Counted from the stretch's first letter, positions 25,236-34,633 are shown. The stretch is 64,000 nt of DNA from Rhodobacterales bacterium (GCA_008107755.1 VIRH01000085.1:1-64000); one strand, 5' to 3'. Numbers and translations are program-made. The notes: generated from the sequence alone by a model not told the origin.

Positions 25236-27248
25236 TCAGGAGAATTCCATGATGACGGCATCGACGGCCAGGCTATCGCCCGGCGTCGCCTTGACCGCCG
25301 TCACGGTGCAATCGCGCTCCGCTCGCAGGACGTTTTCCATCTTCATGGCTTCGACGACCGCCAGCTGTTCGCCGGCCTTCACCTCCTGGCCTTCTGCGAC
25401 AGCGATCGAGACGACCAGACCGGGCATCGGACACAGGAGCATCTTCGAGGTATCCGGCGGAAGTTTTTCCGGCATCAGCTGATCGAGTTCGGCAATGCGA
25501 GGCGTCATCACCGTCGCAATAACCGAAAATCCCTGCCAGTCGAGCCGGTACCCGCCCTTTACGGGGCGAACCTGTACGGTCACATCCCGCGTGCCGACCC
25601 GGCCGGACCAGAGCGCTTCGCCGGGCGCCCAGTCGGCCTCGACCGTGAAAGACGGTCCCTCGCCAATAGCCACATCAAGCTCAACCGGCGTGCCCGGAAA
25701 GCCGGCGACGAGGCGGATCGGAATATATGTCTTGTCCAGCTTGATGACCCAATCTTCGCGAATAGACCCGGAATGCGGGCGGAGCCGCCCCGGCAGATGA
25801 TCAAGCCTCTCGCGCTGGAGAGCGCCCATGGAAAGCGCAACGGACGCGAGCACCGAATACGCCTCCTCATCGGGAATCGCCGGAAAGAACCCATCGGGAT
25901 ACTCGTCTGCAATGAAACTCGTTGCGAGATCACCGGACCGCCAGCGCGGATGATTCATCAGGGCGGTCAGGAACGGCACATTGTGCTGAATCCCGTCGAC
26001 ATAGAAGGCATCCAGCGCCGTGCTCATCGCATCGATCGCCTCAGCGCGCGTAGGCGCATGCGTGATGAGCTTGGCGATCATCGGATCGTAAAACATCGAG
26101 ATTTCGGAGCCTTCCACGACCCCCGTATCGTTTCTTACCGTCACCCGGCCGTCGTCGCTCTCTTCCGGCGGCTGATAGCGCACCAGCCTACCGATCGACG
26201 GAAGGAAGCTTCGATAGGGATCCTCTGCATAGATCCGGCTCTCGACGGCCCAGCCCTCAAGCTTGACGTCGTCCTGGCTCAGCGAGAGCGTCTCTCCGGC
26301 CGCAACGCGGATCATCTGCTCCACCAGATCGATGCCGGTGATCAGTTCGGTGACGGGATGCTCCACCTGCAGACGGGTGTTCATTTCCAGAAAATAGAAA
26401 CTCTTGTCCTGGCCTGCGACGAACTCGACCGTGCCGGCGCTGTCGTAGTTCACGGCCCTGGCCAGCGCGAGCGCCTGCTCACCCATCTTGCGGCGGGTCT
26501 CCTCATCAAGCAGCGGCGATGGCGCTTCCTCGATCACCTTCTGATTCCGGCGCTGGATCGAGCATTCGCGCTCGCCCAGATAGATCGCATTGCCATGCTT
26601 GTCGCCCAGAACCTGGATTTCGATATGCCTCGGATTTTCGATGAATTTCTCGATGAAGACACGATCGTCGCCGAAGGACGACGCAGCTTCCGATTTTGAC
26701 CTCGTATAACCGTCTTCCACTTCGCCCGCGTTCCAGGCAATGCGCATTCCCTTGCCCCCGCCGCCGGCAGAGGCCTTGATCATGACCGGATAGCCGATTG
26801 CCTCGGCGATCCGCACCGCATGCTCAGGCGTCTCGATGACGCCGAGGTGGCCGGGTACGGTGCTGACATTGGCGTCATTTGCAAATTTCTTGGATTCGAT
26901 CTTGTCGCCCATCGCTTCGATGGCGTGCGGGTTGGGACCGATCCAGACAATACCCTCTTTTGCCAGCGCCTCGGGAAAACTCGCTCTTTCGGAGAGGAAG
27001 CCATACCCGGGATGAACCGCTTCGGCGCCGGTCTGCTTGCAGGCCTCTATGATCTTGTCCGCGACGAGATAGGATTCGGCTGCGGCCGCCGGCCCGATGT
27101 GAACCGCCTCGTCAGCCATCTCGACGTGCAAGGCATCATGGTCCGCATCCGAATAGACCGCGACCGTCTTGATGCCCATTCGCTGCGCGGTCTTGATGAC
27201 CCGGCAAGCGATTTCCCCCCGGTTGGCGACAAGAATTTTCGAGAACAT
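25236..27248 (-). CDS. pccA: Propionyl-CoA carboxylase alpha (biotin) subunit
   Basis: This 670-aa protein has an N-terminal biotin-carboxylase domain (FSKILVANRGEIACRVI), ATP-grasp (MIKASAGGGGKGMRIAWN, ERDCSIQRRNQKVIEEAPSP), a C-domain, and a biotinyl carrier domain with the biotin Lys in VVEAMKMENVLRAERD. It makes carboxybiotin, which the beta subunit uses to form methylmalonyl-CoA. Assignment to PCC rather than methylcrotonyl-CoA carboxylase rests mainly on the partner pccB 1.2 kb upstream on the same strand. The ATG at 27248 fits the family; nine upstream bases also encode an ATG. Confidence 0.9.
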   Translation of the reverse strand: MFSKILVANRGEIACRVIKTAQRMGIKTVAVYSDADHDALHVEMADEAVHIGPAAAAESYLVADKIIEACKQTGAEAVHPGYGFLSERASFPEALAKEGIVWIGPNPHAIEAMGDKIESKKFANDANVSTVPGHLGVIETPEHAVRIAEAIGYPVMIKASAGGGGKGMRIAWNAGEVEDGYTRSKSEAASSFGDDRVFIEKFIENPRHIEIQVLGDKHGNAIYLGERECSIQRRNQKVIEEAPSPLLDEETRRKMGEQALALARAVNYDSAGTVEFVAGQDKSFYFLEMNTRLQVEHPVTELITGIDLVEQMIRVAAGETLSLSQDDVKLEGWAVESRIYAEDPYRSFLPSIGRLVRYQPPEESDDGRVTVRNDTGVVEGSEISMFYDPMIAKLITHAPTRAEAIDAMSTALDAFYVDGIQHNVPFLTALMNHPRWRSGDLATSFIADEYPDGFFPAIPDEEAYSVLASVALSMGALQRERLDHLPGRLRPHSGSIREDWVIKLDKTYIPIRLVAGFPGTPVELDVAIGEGPSFTVEADWAPGEALWSGRVGTRDVTVQVRPVKGGYRLDWQGFSVIATVMTPRIAELDQLMPEKLPPDTSKMLLCPMPGLVVSIAVAEGQEVKAGEQLAVVEAMKMENVLRAERDCTVTAVKATPGDSLAVDAVIMEFS

Positions 27249-27470
27249 GAATTCCACCCAGCTGGCCTGTTTTGTGAATTTGTAGGCCGCGGCGAAACAG
27301 CGCGCAACTTATCCAAAGGGCGAGCGGGCAAATGCCCCTCAACGCTCTCTCCCGAACTGCGTCCGTCTTCCGCTCAGACCTTCGCTAAGGCATGTAAATA
27401 GTCCTTATGCGCTTTATCGCAATTTTAAGAACATTCCCGTAAAAATTACCCATATTTGATGGGGCTAGAT

Positions 27471-27947
27471 ATGAAGAAACTGATTGCATCGTCACTATTC
27501 GCCGTCTCTCTACTGACGACCAGCGTTTCCGCGGAGACGGTCGAAAACTGGAGCAGAAACGAAATCAATGGGTATATGCGTTACTGGACACGCAACAAGG
27601 ACGGCTCGAATTTCGTCGTCTGGTGTCACCCGACAAAGACGATCAACGGAACACTGATTCATATCGAGATCGATGGAAAGACACCGACGCCGGGCACCCG
27701 CATCAAGATGATCCTGGACAAGGACATCTTCGAACTTCCTGTCAACGGCCAGGGATATATCGGTAGCGACTGTGCCACCTGCGCGGACAGTTTCGACTAT
27801 GTCTGGCACCGCCTGCGTTCCTCCCACTTCGTTGCAGTGAAGTTCAAGGACGAACGCTATGCCCACTTCTCGCTACGCGGCGCGAAAAACGTATTGCCTG
27901 GAGATGTTTGCCCGACGGACTGGCACAAAAGCCACCCGGGCTCTTGA
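27471..27947 (+). CDS. Small exported protein of unknown function
   Basis: This 158-aa protein has a signal peptide (KKLIASSLFAVSLLTTSVSA). The mature part has four cysteines (WCHPTK, SDCATCADSF, VCPTDW) and alternating beta-strand patterns. It matches no family I recognise. The DCATC pair could be redox-active or structural. The gene points opposite to pccA and pccB and lies between them. A start 15 bases upstream is possible, but ATG 27471 begins the signal peptide. Confidence 0.68.
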   Translation: MKKLIASSLFAVSLLTTSVSAETVENWSRNEINGYMRYWTRNKDGSNFVVWCHPTKTINGTLIHIEIDGKTPTPGTRIKMILDKDIFELPVNGQGYIGSDCATCADSFDYVWHRLRSSHFVAVKFKDERYAHFSLRGAKNVLPGDVCPTDWHKSHPGS

Positions 27948-28119
27948 GGTCATCGCCGGTTTTGCGGGGTTTTCGCGGAACTGTGCCACCTGTCACAGCG
28001 TTTTCAGTTTCAAGTGTCCATGCTTGAAGGGTCATACCCTGAATGGGATGCACTGGAGGGAGCGCAGCCTGCTGATCGGCAGCCGCTTCGCAGACGCTCC
28101 CCTCTAACGGGAGGTACCC

Positions 28120-28431
28120 ATGCTGAAGCGCAATATTCTCGCCGCAACTCTTGCCCTTTCGGCCATCGCTTTTTCCACCGCCGCACAGGCAAGGCCGGAC
28201 CTGCGCACGATGACCTGCCGTCAGGCCCAGAATATGGTCAGACAGCACGGCGCGGTGGTCTTCACGACCGGGCAGTACACCTATTCGATGTTCGTTTCGA
28301 ACCTGAGTTATTGTGATCCCGGCCAGATGCTGTTCACACAATACGGGCCGACACGCGACGCGCCCAAATGCCCTGTGGCATATGAATGCCGGGAGCCGCT
28401 GTTCCCCTTCGGGCCTTTCGGACGCGACTGA
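28120..28431 (+). CDS. Small secreted Cys-containing protein, rhizobial type
   Basis: This 103-aa protein has a signal peptide (LKRNILAATLALSAIAFSTA, cut after AQA) and a mature domain RPDLRTMTCRQAQNMVRQHG, TTGQYTYSMFVSNLSYCDPG and KCPVAYECREPLF. This compact four-cysteine pattern recurs in small periplasmic proteins of Hyphomicrobiales, with no known function. GGGAGGTACCC precedes the ATG, a good ribosome site. It is the second of two small exported proteins inserted between pccA and pccB. Confidence 0.75.
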   Translation: MLKRNILAATLALSAIAFSTAAQARPDLRTMTCRQAQNMVRQHGAVVFTTGQYTYSMFVSNLSYCDPGQMLFTQYGPTRDAPKCPVAYECREPLFPFGPFGRD

Positions 28432-28467
28432 CACCCCTTTGCAAGCACCTTGGATAGGCTCCGTCTG

Positions 28468-30000
28468 CTAAAGTGGAATGTTGTCGTGTTTCTTCCAGGG
28501 CGTTTCGACCTTCTTGGAGCGAAGCATCGCAAGGGCTTTCGCGATACGCCGCCGCGTCGAGTGCGGCCGGATGACGTCATCGATATAGCCACGCTCCGCG
28601 GCAACGAAGGGATTGGCGAACCGGTCCTCATAACTCCGCGTTCGCTGCGCAATCTTTTCCTTGTCGCCAAGTTCCGACCTGTAGAGAATTTCCACGGCCC
28701 CTTTGGCACCCATCACCGCAATTTCCGCGGTCGGCCAGGCGTAGTTGATATCACCGCGAATATGTTTCGAGCTCATCACGTCATAGGCGCCGCCATAGGC
28801 CTTGCGGGTGATGACGGTAATTTTCGGCACGGTTGCCTCGGCATAGGCGAACAGGAGCTTCGCACCGTGCTTGATCAGGCCGCCATATTCCTGAGAGGTC
28901 CCCGGAAGGAAGCCGGGCACGTCGACAAAGGTCACCACAGGAATTCCGAAACAGTCGCAAAAGCGCACGAACCTGGCGGCCTTGCGACTGGCATCAGAGT
29001 CCAGAACGCCAGCCAGAACCATCGGCTGGTTGGCGATGATGCCGACGGTCCGGCCTTCGACGCGGCCGAACCCGGTGATGATGTTCTTGGCAAAATTCTC
29101 CTGGATCTCGAAGAAGTCCCCCTCATCCAGGGTCTTTAGCACCAGCTCCTTCATGTCGTAGGGCTTGTTGGGATTGTCGGGGATGAGCGTGTCCAGGCTC
29201 ATGTCGATGCGCTCGGGATCGTCGTAGTTCGTCAGCTCGGGAAGCTCGGCCAGATTGCTCATCGGCAGGAAATCGATCAGCCTTCGCATCTGCTGAAGGG
29301 CCTCGATGTCATTGTCGAAACCGCCATCGGCGATGGAGGATTTGGTGGTGTGGATCGAGGCACCACCCAGTTCTTCGGCTGTCACCGTCTCGTTGGTGAC
29401 CGTCTTCACCACGTCCGGTCCGGTGACGAACATGTAGGACGTATCGCGAACCATGAAGATGAAGTCCGTCATCGCCGGCGAATAGACATCGCCGCCGGCG
29501 CATGGGCCCATGATCAGTGAAATCTGGGGGATCACGCCCGAGGCGAGCACATTGCGATGAAAGACTTCGCCATATCCGCCCAGCGCCGCAACGCCTTCCT
29601 GAATGCGCGCGCCCCCGGCGTCGAACAGGCCGATGATCGGCGCCCGATTGCGAAGGGCCATGTCCTGCAGCTTCGTGATCTTTTCAGCGTGCGCTTCCGA
29701 GAGCGAGCCACCGAAGACGGTAAAGTCCTTGGAGAAGACGTAGACGGTGCGCCCGTTGACGGTGCCCCACCCGGTCACCACCCCGTCGCCCGGAATGTGA
29801 TGCTCCTCCATGCCGAAATCGGTGCAGCGATGCTGCTTGAACATGTCGAATTCTTCAAAGGAGCCTTCGTCCAGAAGCACTTCTATCCGTTCGCGCGCGG
29901 TCAGCTTTCCCTTGCCGTGCTGCGCCTCGATTCGGCGTTGCCCGCCACCCAAACGGGCGGTCTCGCGGCGCTGTTCCAATTCGGCCAGAACGTCTTTCAT
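28468..30000 (-). CDS. pccB: Propionyl-CoA carboxylase beta (carboxyltransferase) subunit
   Basis: This 510-aa enzyme transfers carboxylate from biotin to propionyl-CoA, giving methylmalonyl-CoA. Crotonase-like N- and C-domains are evident: [40 protein letters not shown], then [20 protein letters not shown] and [18 protein letters not shown]. The length and the sequence [12 protein letters not shown] are typical of PccB. ATG 30000 begins the family N-terminus ([20 protein letters not shown]). The pathway handles propionyl-CoA from odd-chain fatty acids and branched amino acids, linking it to ivd upstream. Confidence 0.95.
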   Translation of the reverse strand: MKDVLAELEQRRETARLGGGQRRIEAQHGKGKLTARERIEVLLDEGSFEEFDMFKQHRCTDFGMEEHHIPGDGVVTGWGTVNGRTVYVFSKDFTVFGGSLSEAHAEKITKLQDMALRNRAPIIGLFDAGGARIQEGVAALGGYGEVFHRNVLASGVIPQISLIMGPCAGGDVYSPAMTDFIFMVRDTSYMFVTGPDVVKTVTNETVTAEELGGASIHTTKSSIADGGFDNDIEALQQMRRLIDFLPMSNLAELPELTNYDDPERIDMSLDTLIPDNPNKPYDMKELVLKTLDEGDFFEIQENFAKNIITGFGRVEGRTVGIIANQPMVLAGVLDSDASRKAARFVRFCDCFGIPVVTFVDVPGFLPGTSQEYGGLIKHGAKLLFAYAEATVPKITVITRKAYGGAYDVMSSKHIRGDINYAWPTAEIAVMGAKGAVEILYRSELGDKEKIAQRTRSYEDRFANPFVAAERGYIDDVIRPHSTRRRIAKALAMLRSKKVETPWKKHDNIPL

Positions 30001-30187
30001 CCGGTCCTCCCAAAATTCTGCTGACTTGGCCGTAGCATGAACCGGATAGATGGCAAAGTCAGCACAAGGGCTTAAGGCGAAGCACCCGCGCGGCTCGCCC
30101 GGACGGACCGGAGGAAAACCTGCCGGGTTCACTTTTGGTGTCGGCCTGCCGCAATCGAAAACTTGGAAAAACTGCCTAATGATTATG

Positions 30188-30225
30188 CAAAAAACGAAGG
30201 GGCAGACAACCCGACTGTCAGCCCC
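30188..30225 (-). terminator. Orphan terminator-like hairpin, possible sRNA end
   Basis: Arms GGGGCAGACA (30199-30208) and TGTCAGCCCC (30216-30225) pair with one mismatch. On the minus strand the hairpin is followed by TTCGTTTTTTG. No minus-strand gene lies upstream of it within the gap, and pccB starts 188 bases further on, so its purpose is unclear. Confidence 0.6.
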
Positions 30226-30530
30226 CCCGAAAAAATTCGATCTGAATTCTCAACTGCACTTCCTCAGCCGAAAACGCGCCATGATTTCGCTGAAACACCT
30301 CCGCAACCGGAAGGACGTTCCGCCAAGCCGCATGTCGGTTTCCCGCAGAAAACGCACCAATGATCCGCGATAAGGGCGTTTTTCTTCTACGACCAGGGAA
30401 CAATTGGCCACTTTGTCACGTTTAACATGAACAACGATGGCAAAAATCGGCACTGGCAAAAACCGTGAATTACTGCGGCAAAACTTGTCATCTGCCTAAG
30501 GGGTAATCAGGGGAGCCATGAGATTGCGCT

Positions 30531-30558
30531 TTGACAGCCTCCAGAATTTTGCCATGAT
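30531..30558 (+). promoter_or_regulatory. Possible sigma-70-type promoter of the Anbu cluster
   Basis: TTGACA at 30531-30536 is followed 16 bases later by CATGAT (30553-30558), a weak -10. The ATG at 30592 follows with an excellent AGGGGAGG ribosome site. Only the -35 is a strong match. Confidence 0.4.
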
Positions 30559-30591
30559 TGCATAAGAAGCAAGCATCGCGAAGGGGAGGCA

Positions 30592-32016
30592 ATGCCTGAC
30601 GATCGCACTTTCTATAATGAAATGCTCGATGAAAACGGCGGGCCACGTCCCGCCTATGCCAGTCTTGCCAAGTGGCTTGAGGACAAGCCGCCCAATTTCC
30701 TTTCCAAGAAGAGTCGCGATGCGGAAATGATTTTCCGCCGCCTCGGCATCACCTTCGCGGTTTACGGGGCAGAGGAAGCAACCGAGCGTCTGATCCCGTT
30801 CGATCCGATCCCTCGGATCATTTCAGCGCCCGAGTGGCGCCGGCTGTCGGCCGGGATCGACCAGCGTGTTCGTGCACTCAACGCCTTCATGCACGACGTC
30901 TACCATCGGCAGGAGATCCTTCGCGCCGGGGTTGTTCCTGAAGAGCTCATTCTCCAGAACGATGCGTTCCTGCCGGAGATGGTCGGCTTCACGCCGGCCC
31001 GGAAGGTCTACGCCCATATCATCGGGACTGATCTCGTAAGGGTCTCCGAAAACGAGTTCTACGTGCTCGAAGACAACACGCGCACGCCGTCCGGTGTCTC
31101 CTACATGCTGGAGAACCGGGAGACGATGATGCGGCTCTTCCCGGAGCTGTTCCAGTCGAACCGGGTCGCGACCGTCGAGAAGTACCCCGAACTGTTGCGG
31201 ACGACGCTGGAAAGCGTTGCGCCGGACAGTGCCAAGTCGACACAGACCGTCGTGGTTCTCACACCCGGCATCTACAACTCGGCCTACTTCGAACACGCCT
31301 TCCTGGCCGATTCCATGGGCGTCGAACTTGTGGAGGGTCGCGACCTGTTCGTAGATTCCGGCAAGGTCTTCATGCGCACGACCCGTGACCCGAAGCAGGT
31401 CGACGTTATCTACCGCCGCATCGACGACGCCTTCCTGGATCCCCTCACCTTCAATCCGGACAGCATGCTCGGCGTTCCCGGTCTTTTCGATGCCTATCGC
31501 GCCGGCAACGTCACCATCTGCAACGCGCCGGGAACCGGTATCGCAGATGACAAGGCGATCTACGCCTATGTGCCTGATATCATCGAGTTCTACACCGGGC
31601 AGAAACCGATCCTGAACAACGTTCCAACCTGGAACTGTTCGCGCAAGGAAGACCTTGCCTATGTGCTCGACAACCTCGAGGACATCGTCGTCAAGGAAGT
31701 TCACGGCTCCGGCGGCTACGGCATGCTGATCGGCCCGACCGCATCGAAGCGGGAGATTGCCGAATTCAGGAAGGTTCTGGAGACCAACCCCTCCAATTAT
31801 ATCGCACAGCCGACACTTGCCTTGTCAGCCTGCCCGACACACGTCGCGAGCGGAGTTGCCCCTCGCCACGTCGATTTGCGCCCCTTTGTCCTGATCGGAG
31901 ACCAGGTGCGCATCACCCCCGGCGGTCTGACACGTGTCGCGCTTAAGAAGGGCTCCCTCGTCGTGAACTCCAGTCAGGGCGGCGGAACCAAAGATACCTG
32001 GGTACTTGAGGACTAA
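30592..32016 (+). CDS. Circularly permuted ATP-grasp type 2 protein (COG2308)
   Basis: This 474-aa protein begins with a conserved region and carries a circularly permuted ATP-grasp ligase fold. Family motifs seen are EDNTRTPSGVSYMLENRETM, VVVLTPGIYNSAYFEHAFLA, VKEVHGSGGYGMLIGPTASK near the nucleotide loop, and the C-terminal RPFVLIGDQVRITPGGLTRV. ATP-grasp enzymes join a carboxylate to an amine, and this family is predicted to make peptide or amide bonds. It leads a four-gene cluster with an alpha-E protein (8 bases downstream), a transglutaminase and Anbu, the order known from other proteobacteria. The acceptor and product are not known to me. Confidence 0.9.
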   Translation: MPDDRTFYNEMLDENGGPRPAYASLAKWLEDKPPNFLSKKSRDAEMIFRRLGITFAVYGAEEATERLIPFDPIPRIISAPEWRRLSAGIDQRVRALNAFMHDVYHRQEILRAGVVPEELILQNDAFLPEMVGFTPARKVYAHIIGTDLVRVSENEFYVLEDNTRTPSGVSYMLENRETMMRLFPELFQSNRVATVEKYPELLRTTLESVAPDSAKSTQTVVVLTPGIYNSAYFEHAFLADSMGVELVEGRDLFVDSGKVFMRTTRDPKQVDVIYRRIDDAFLDPLTFNPDSMLGVPGLFDAYRAGNVTICNAPGTGIADDKAIYAYVPDIIEFYTGQKPILNNVPTWNCSRKEDLAYVLDNLEDIVVKEVHGSGGYGMLIGPTASKREIAEFRKVLETNPSNYIAQPTLALSACPTHVASGVAPRHVDLRPFVLIGDQVRITPGGLTRVALKKGSLVVNSSQGGGTKDTWVLED

Positions 32017-32024
32017 AGAACCGG

Positions 32025-32975
32025 ATGCTTGGAAGAACCGCCTCCTCACTGTTCTGGATGTCGCGCTACCACGAACGCGCCCAGAACGTCACCCGACTTC
32101 TTGAAGTCGCCTATAGAGGTGCGATCATGTTCCATTCCGGACAGGATCATGGCACGCACCTGACCTTCGCGCTGGCCAACTGCAGCTGCGAAGACACCTA
32201 CAAGCAAAAGTACGAAGAGCTGAACATCCGGAACGTTTCCCAGTTCATGCTGTTTTCGAAGGATAATCCCACGAGCGTGCGCAATTGCCTCGAACTTGCG
32301 CGCAACAATGCCCGTGCCGTGCGCACGAGCATCACGGCAGAGCTTTGGGAAGCGATCAACACCACCTGGATCGAGTTCATCGAGACAAGCCCGCAGAGCA
32401 TCACGGCCGAACGACTTCCGGACTTTCTGGCCTGGGTCAACCAGCGGGCGCATCTCTTCCGCGGTGCATTGCTGAATACCGTGTTGCGGAACGACGGCTA
32501 CTATTTCAGCCAGATGGGCAACTTCGTGGAACGGGTGGACAACACTGCCCGCATTCTGCACACCCAGTACTCGTCCCTGCTGCCCGACAGCGACATCGTC
32601 GAGGATGGCGGGCTTGAGCGCTATCAGTGGACGGCAATCCTGCGTGCCCTTTCCGGGCGCCGCAGTTATCGCTTCGCTTATCCGCACGCCCAGCTCAAGG
32701 CCTTCAACATCGCCGAGTTCCTGATCCTCAGGCTCGAGATGCCTCGTTCGCTGGCCCATTGTTACGACTGGCTGGCGGACACGGCCGAAGATCTCGCGGA
32801 ATTCTACGGCTCGCGAGAGCCCAGCCTCGACATGGCTGTCGATATCTCGCGCGAGCTCTCGGAAAAGCAGATGCGTGAGATCTACCAGGAAGGCCTGTAC
32901 GAGTTCCTGGAAAATTTCATCGGCAAGAACAACCTGTTCGCCCATCAATTGAGCGAAGATTACAACTTCGCCTGA
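32025..32975 (+). CDS. Alpha-E domain protein (COG2307)
   Basis: This 316-aa all-helical protein matches the alpha-E family (DUF403) that constantly accompanies COG2308 ATP-grasp genes, sometimes fused to them. The start LGRTASSLFWMSRYHERAQN and the segments YYFSQMGNFVERVDNTARIL and RAPxx-like ALSGRRSYRFAYPHAQLKAF are its typical blocks. Conserved Tyr, Arg and Glu residues are regularly spaced (RYHERAQNVTRLL, GNFVERVDNTAR), suggesting a binding or catalytic pocket. It begins 8 bases after the ATP-grasp stop, so the two are surely cotranscribed and probably form a complex. Confidence 0.9.
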   Translation: MLGRTASSLFWMSRYHERAQNVTRLLEVAYRGAIMFHSGQDHGTHLTFALANCSCEDTYKQKYEELNIRNVSQFMLFSKDNPTSVRNCLELARNNARAVRTSITAELWEAINTTWIEFIETSPQSITAERLPDFLAWVNQRAHLFRGALLNTVLRNDGYYFSQMGNFVERVDNTARILHTQYSSLLPDSDIVEDGGLERYQWTAILRALSGRRSYRFAYPHAQLKAFNIAEFLILRLEMPRSLAHCYDWLADTAEDLAEFYGSREPSLDMAVDISRELSEKQMREIYQEGLYEFLENFIGKNNLFAHQLSEDYNFA

Positions 32976-33007
32976 ACCACGGAAACGCCCAACAAGACCG
33001 GTGCCGC

Positions 33008-33826
33008 ATGCGACTGAAAGTTCGACACACGACCAGATACCGCTACGACACTCCCTTGGCGAATGCCATGCAGCAGCTTCGGCTGACGCCGGTGAGCGGG
33101 CCCGCCCAGACCGTGGTTGACTGGACCATCGACGCCCCTGGCATCGAGCGGGCGACGACCTACAAGGACGCCTTCGGAAACCAGGTTCACATGGTCTCCG
33201 GCGACGGCCCTGTCGAGCATGTCGAGATCACGGCGTCCGGCATCATCGAAACCAACGACAGCAGCGGCGTTCTCGGTTTCGAGCCGGATGCAGCGGCACC
33301 ACCCCGGATCTATACCAGGGTCACTCCGCTGACGTCCCCCAACCAGGCAATTCGCAAGTTGGCGTCGCAGGCCGAAGTTTCGGACCCGATCGAGGGCTTC
33401 CACGCGCTCATGCATGCCATCCGCGAAAAGGTGGAGTACAAGGTCGGCGTGACGGAGACACACGCCTCGGCAACGGCAGCGCTTGCCGCCGGCGAAGGAG
33501 TTTGTCAGGACCACGCCCACATCTTCATTGCAGCTGCCCGCTCGCTCGGCGTTCCGGCACGATATGTTTCCGGCTATCTTCTTCTGGAGGAAGAACAGGA
33601 ATCGGAAGCGCATCACGCCTGGGCCGAAGTCCTGATCGACGGACTTGGCTGGACAGGCTTCGACATCTCGAACGCAGTGTGCCCAACTGACCGATATGTG
33701 CGCCTGACCGTGGGCCTGGACTCCCGTTCAGCCGCCCCGATCAGGGGAATTCGCTTCGGCGGACTGGTCGAAAACCTGAATGTTGTGGTTGACGTCGCAC
33801 AAGCCGCTTTCCAACAACAACAATAA
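33008..33826 (+). CDS. Transglutaminase-like cysteine peptidase family protein
   Basis: This 272-aa protein has an N-terminal bacterial transglutaminase beta-sandwich (RLKVRHTTRYRYDTPLANAM) and a transglutaminase-like core. The triad is visible: Cys166 in AGEGVCQDHAHIF, His203 in AHHAWAEVLI and Asp219 in GWTGFDISN. Bacterial members are thought to hydrolyse or form amide bonds, and this one is the third gene of the ATP-grasp/alpha-E/Anbu cluster with 32 bases spacing. No signal peptide is seen, so it acts in the cytosol with its partners. A peptide-cleaving role is inference from the triad and context. Confidence 0.92.
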   Translation: MRLKVRHTTRYRYDTPLANAMQQLRLTPVSGPAQTVVDWTIDAPGIERATTYKDAFGNQVHMVSGDGPVEHVEITASGIIETNDSSGVLGFEPDAAAPPRIYTRVTPLTSPNQAIRKLASQAEVSDPIEGFHALMHAIREKVEYKVGVTETHASATAALAAGEGVCQDHAHIFIAAARSLGVPARYVSGYLLLEEEQESEAHHAWAEVLIDGLGWTGFDISNAVCPTDRYVRLTVGLDSRSAAPIRGIRFGGLVENLNVVVDVAQAAFQQQQ

Positions 33827-33901
33827 CTGTCATTTTCCATTCGAAAGCCCCGAATACTCCGGTGGCATCCATTCTCAGGAAAGTGTCGCAAGGGCAAAGC
33901 C

Positions 33902-34633
33902 ATGACCTACTGCGTGGGGTTGAAACTGGATCGTGGCCTTGTGTTTGCGGCGGATACGCGAACCAATGCAGGGGTCGACAACATCTCGACCTTCAAGAAG
34001 CTGCATGTGTGGGAAGAACCCGGCGAGCGCGTGATCGCGCTGATGTCTTCCGGAAACCTTGCCGTGACACAGGCTGTCGTCTCCCTTCTCGGCGAGCACA
34101 TCACGTCTGCGGACAACGACAGGTCGACCGTCATGACGGCGAAGACCATGTTTCAGGTCGCGCGCCTCATTGGCAGCGCCGTGCGGGAGGTGAAGGAGAT
34201 TGACGGCGAGGCCCTGGCGGCAAGTGCCGAGAACTTCTTCGTCACCTTCATTCTCGGAGGACAGATCAAGGGCGAGGAACCGCGCCTCTTCCAGATCTAT
34301 GCTGCAGGAAACTTCATCGAGGTGACCGAAGACACGCCCTTCCTGCAGATTGGGGAGCACAAATACGGCAAACCGATCCTCGACCGGGTGACACGCTCCG
34401 ACATGCGTCTCGGGGAAGCAGCCAAGCTCGTTCTTCTGTCGTTCGATTCGACCCTTCGCTCGAACCTGTCCGTCGGCATGCCCATCGACATGCTGCTCTA
34501 CAACAAGGACACCTTCACTACCCAGCGCCAGGTTCGCATCACCCAGGACGACCCCTACTTCCAGAAGCTCTCTCACGGCTGGTCCGAGAAGCTGCGCGAA
34601 GCCTTTGCCGATATAGACGAGTTCGAAGTCTGA
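33902..34633 (+). CDS. Anbu: bacterial proteasome-type peptidase
   Basis: This 243-aa Ntn-hydrolase of the Anbu (ancestral beta-subunit) family has, after Met removal, Thr1 (TYCVGLKL), Asp17 (FAADTRTNAG) and Lys32 (STFKKL), the proteasome-like active-site trio. LILGGQIKGEEPRLFQIYAA-like segments fit the core strands (it reads FILGGQIKGEEPRLFQIYAA). Known Anbu proteins form open rings of 12 or 14 subunits rather than four-ring barrels. It comes 75 bases after the transglutaminase gene. No proteasomal ATPase or Pup gene lies in the window, consistent with the family. The native substrate is unknown. Confidence 0.93.
   Translation: MTYCVGLKLDRGLVFAADTRTNAGVDNISTFKKLHVWEEPGERVIALMSSGNLAVTQAVVSLLGEHITSADNDRSTVMTAKTMFQVARLIGSAVREVKEIDGEALAASAENFFVTFILGGQIKGEEPRLFQIYAAGNFIEVTEDTPFLQIGEHKYGKPILDRVTRSDMRLGEAAKLVLLSFDSTLRSNLSVGMPIDMLLYNKDTFTTQRQVRITQDDPYFQKLSHGWSEKLREAFADIDEFEV

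Larger units (their letters stand above)
30001..30591. other. Long gap between pccB and the Anbu cluster
   Basis: About 590 bases hold no recognisable protein gene. It contains the divergent promoters for pccB and the ATP-grasp gene, and a terminator-like hairpin (30188-30225) oriented for a minus-strand transcript that would arise inside the gap. This raises the possibility of a small RNA between about 30226 and 30580. Confidence 0.5.

Noticed and set aside
25200..26699. Long open frame (about 500 codons) on the plus strand across pccA
   Set aside because: It is antisense to a clear pccA coding region with strong family motifs. High-GC third positions commonly open such frames; the translation lacks recognisable motifs and is rich in Arg, His and Gly.
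25236..30000. Methylcrotonyl-CoA carboxylase (leucine pathway) instead of propionyl-CoA carboxylase
   Set aside because: The beta subunit has propionyl-type length and motifs, and the genes are 15 kb from ivd. The MCC label is therefore not used.
30050..30459. Small open frames on both strands in the pccB-Anbu gap
   Set aside because: None has a ribosome site together with family resemblance. They were not called as genes; the region is reported as a possible sRNA instead.
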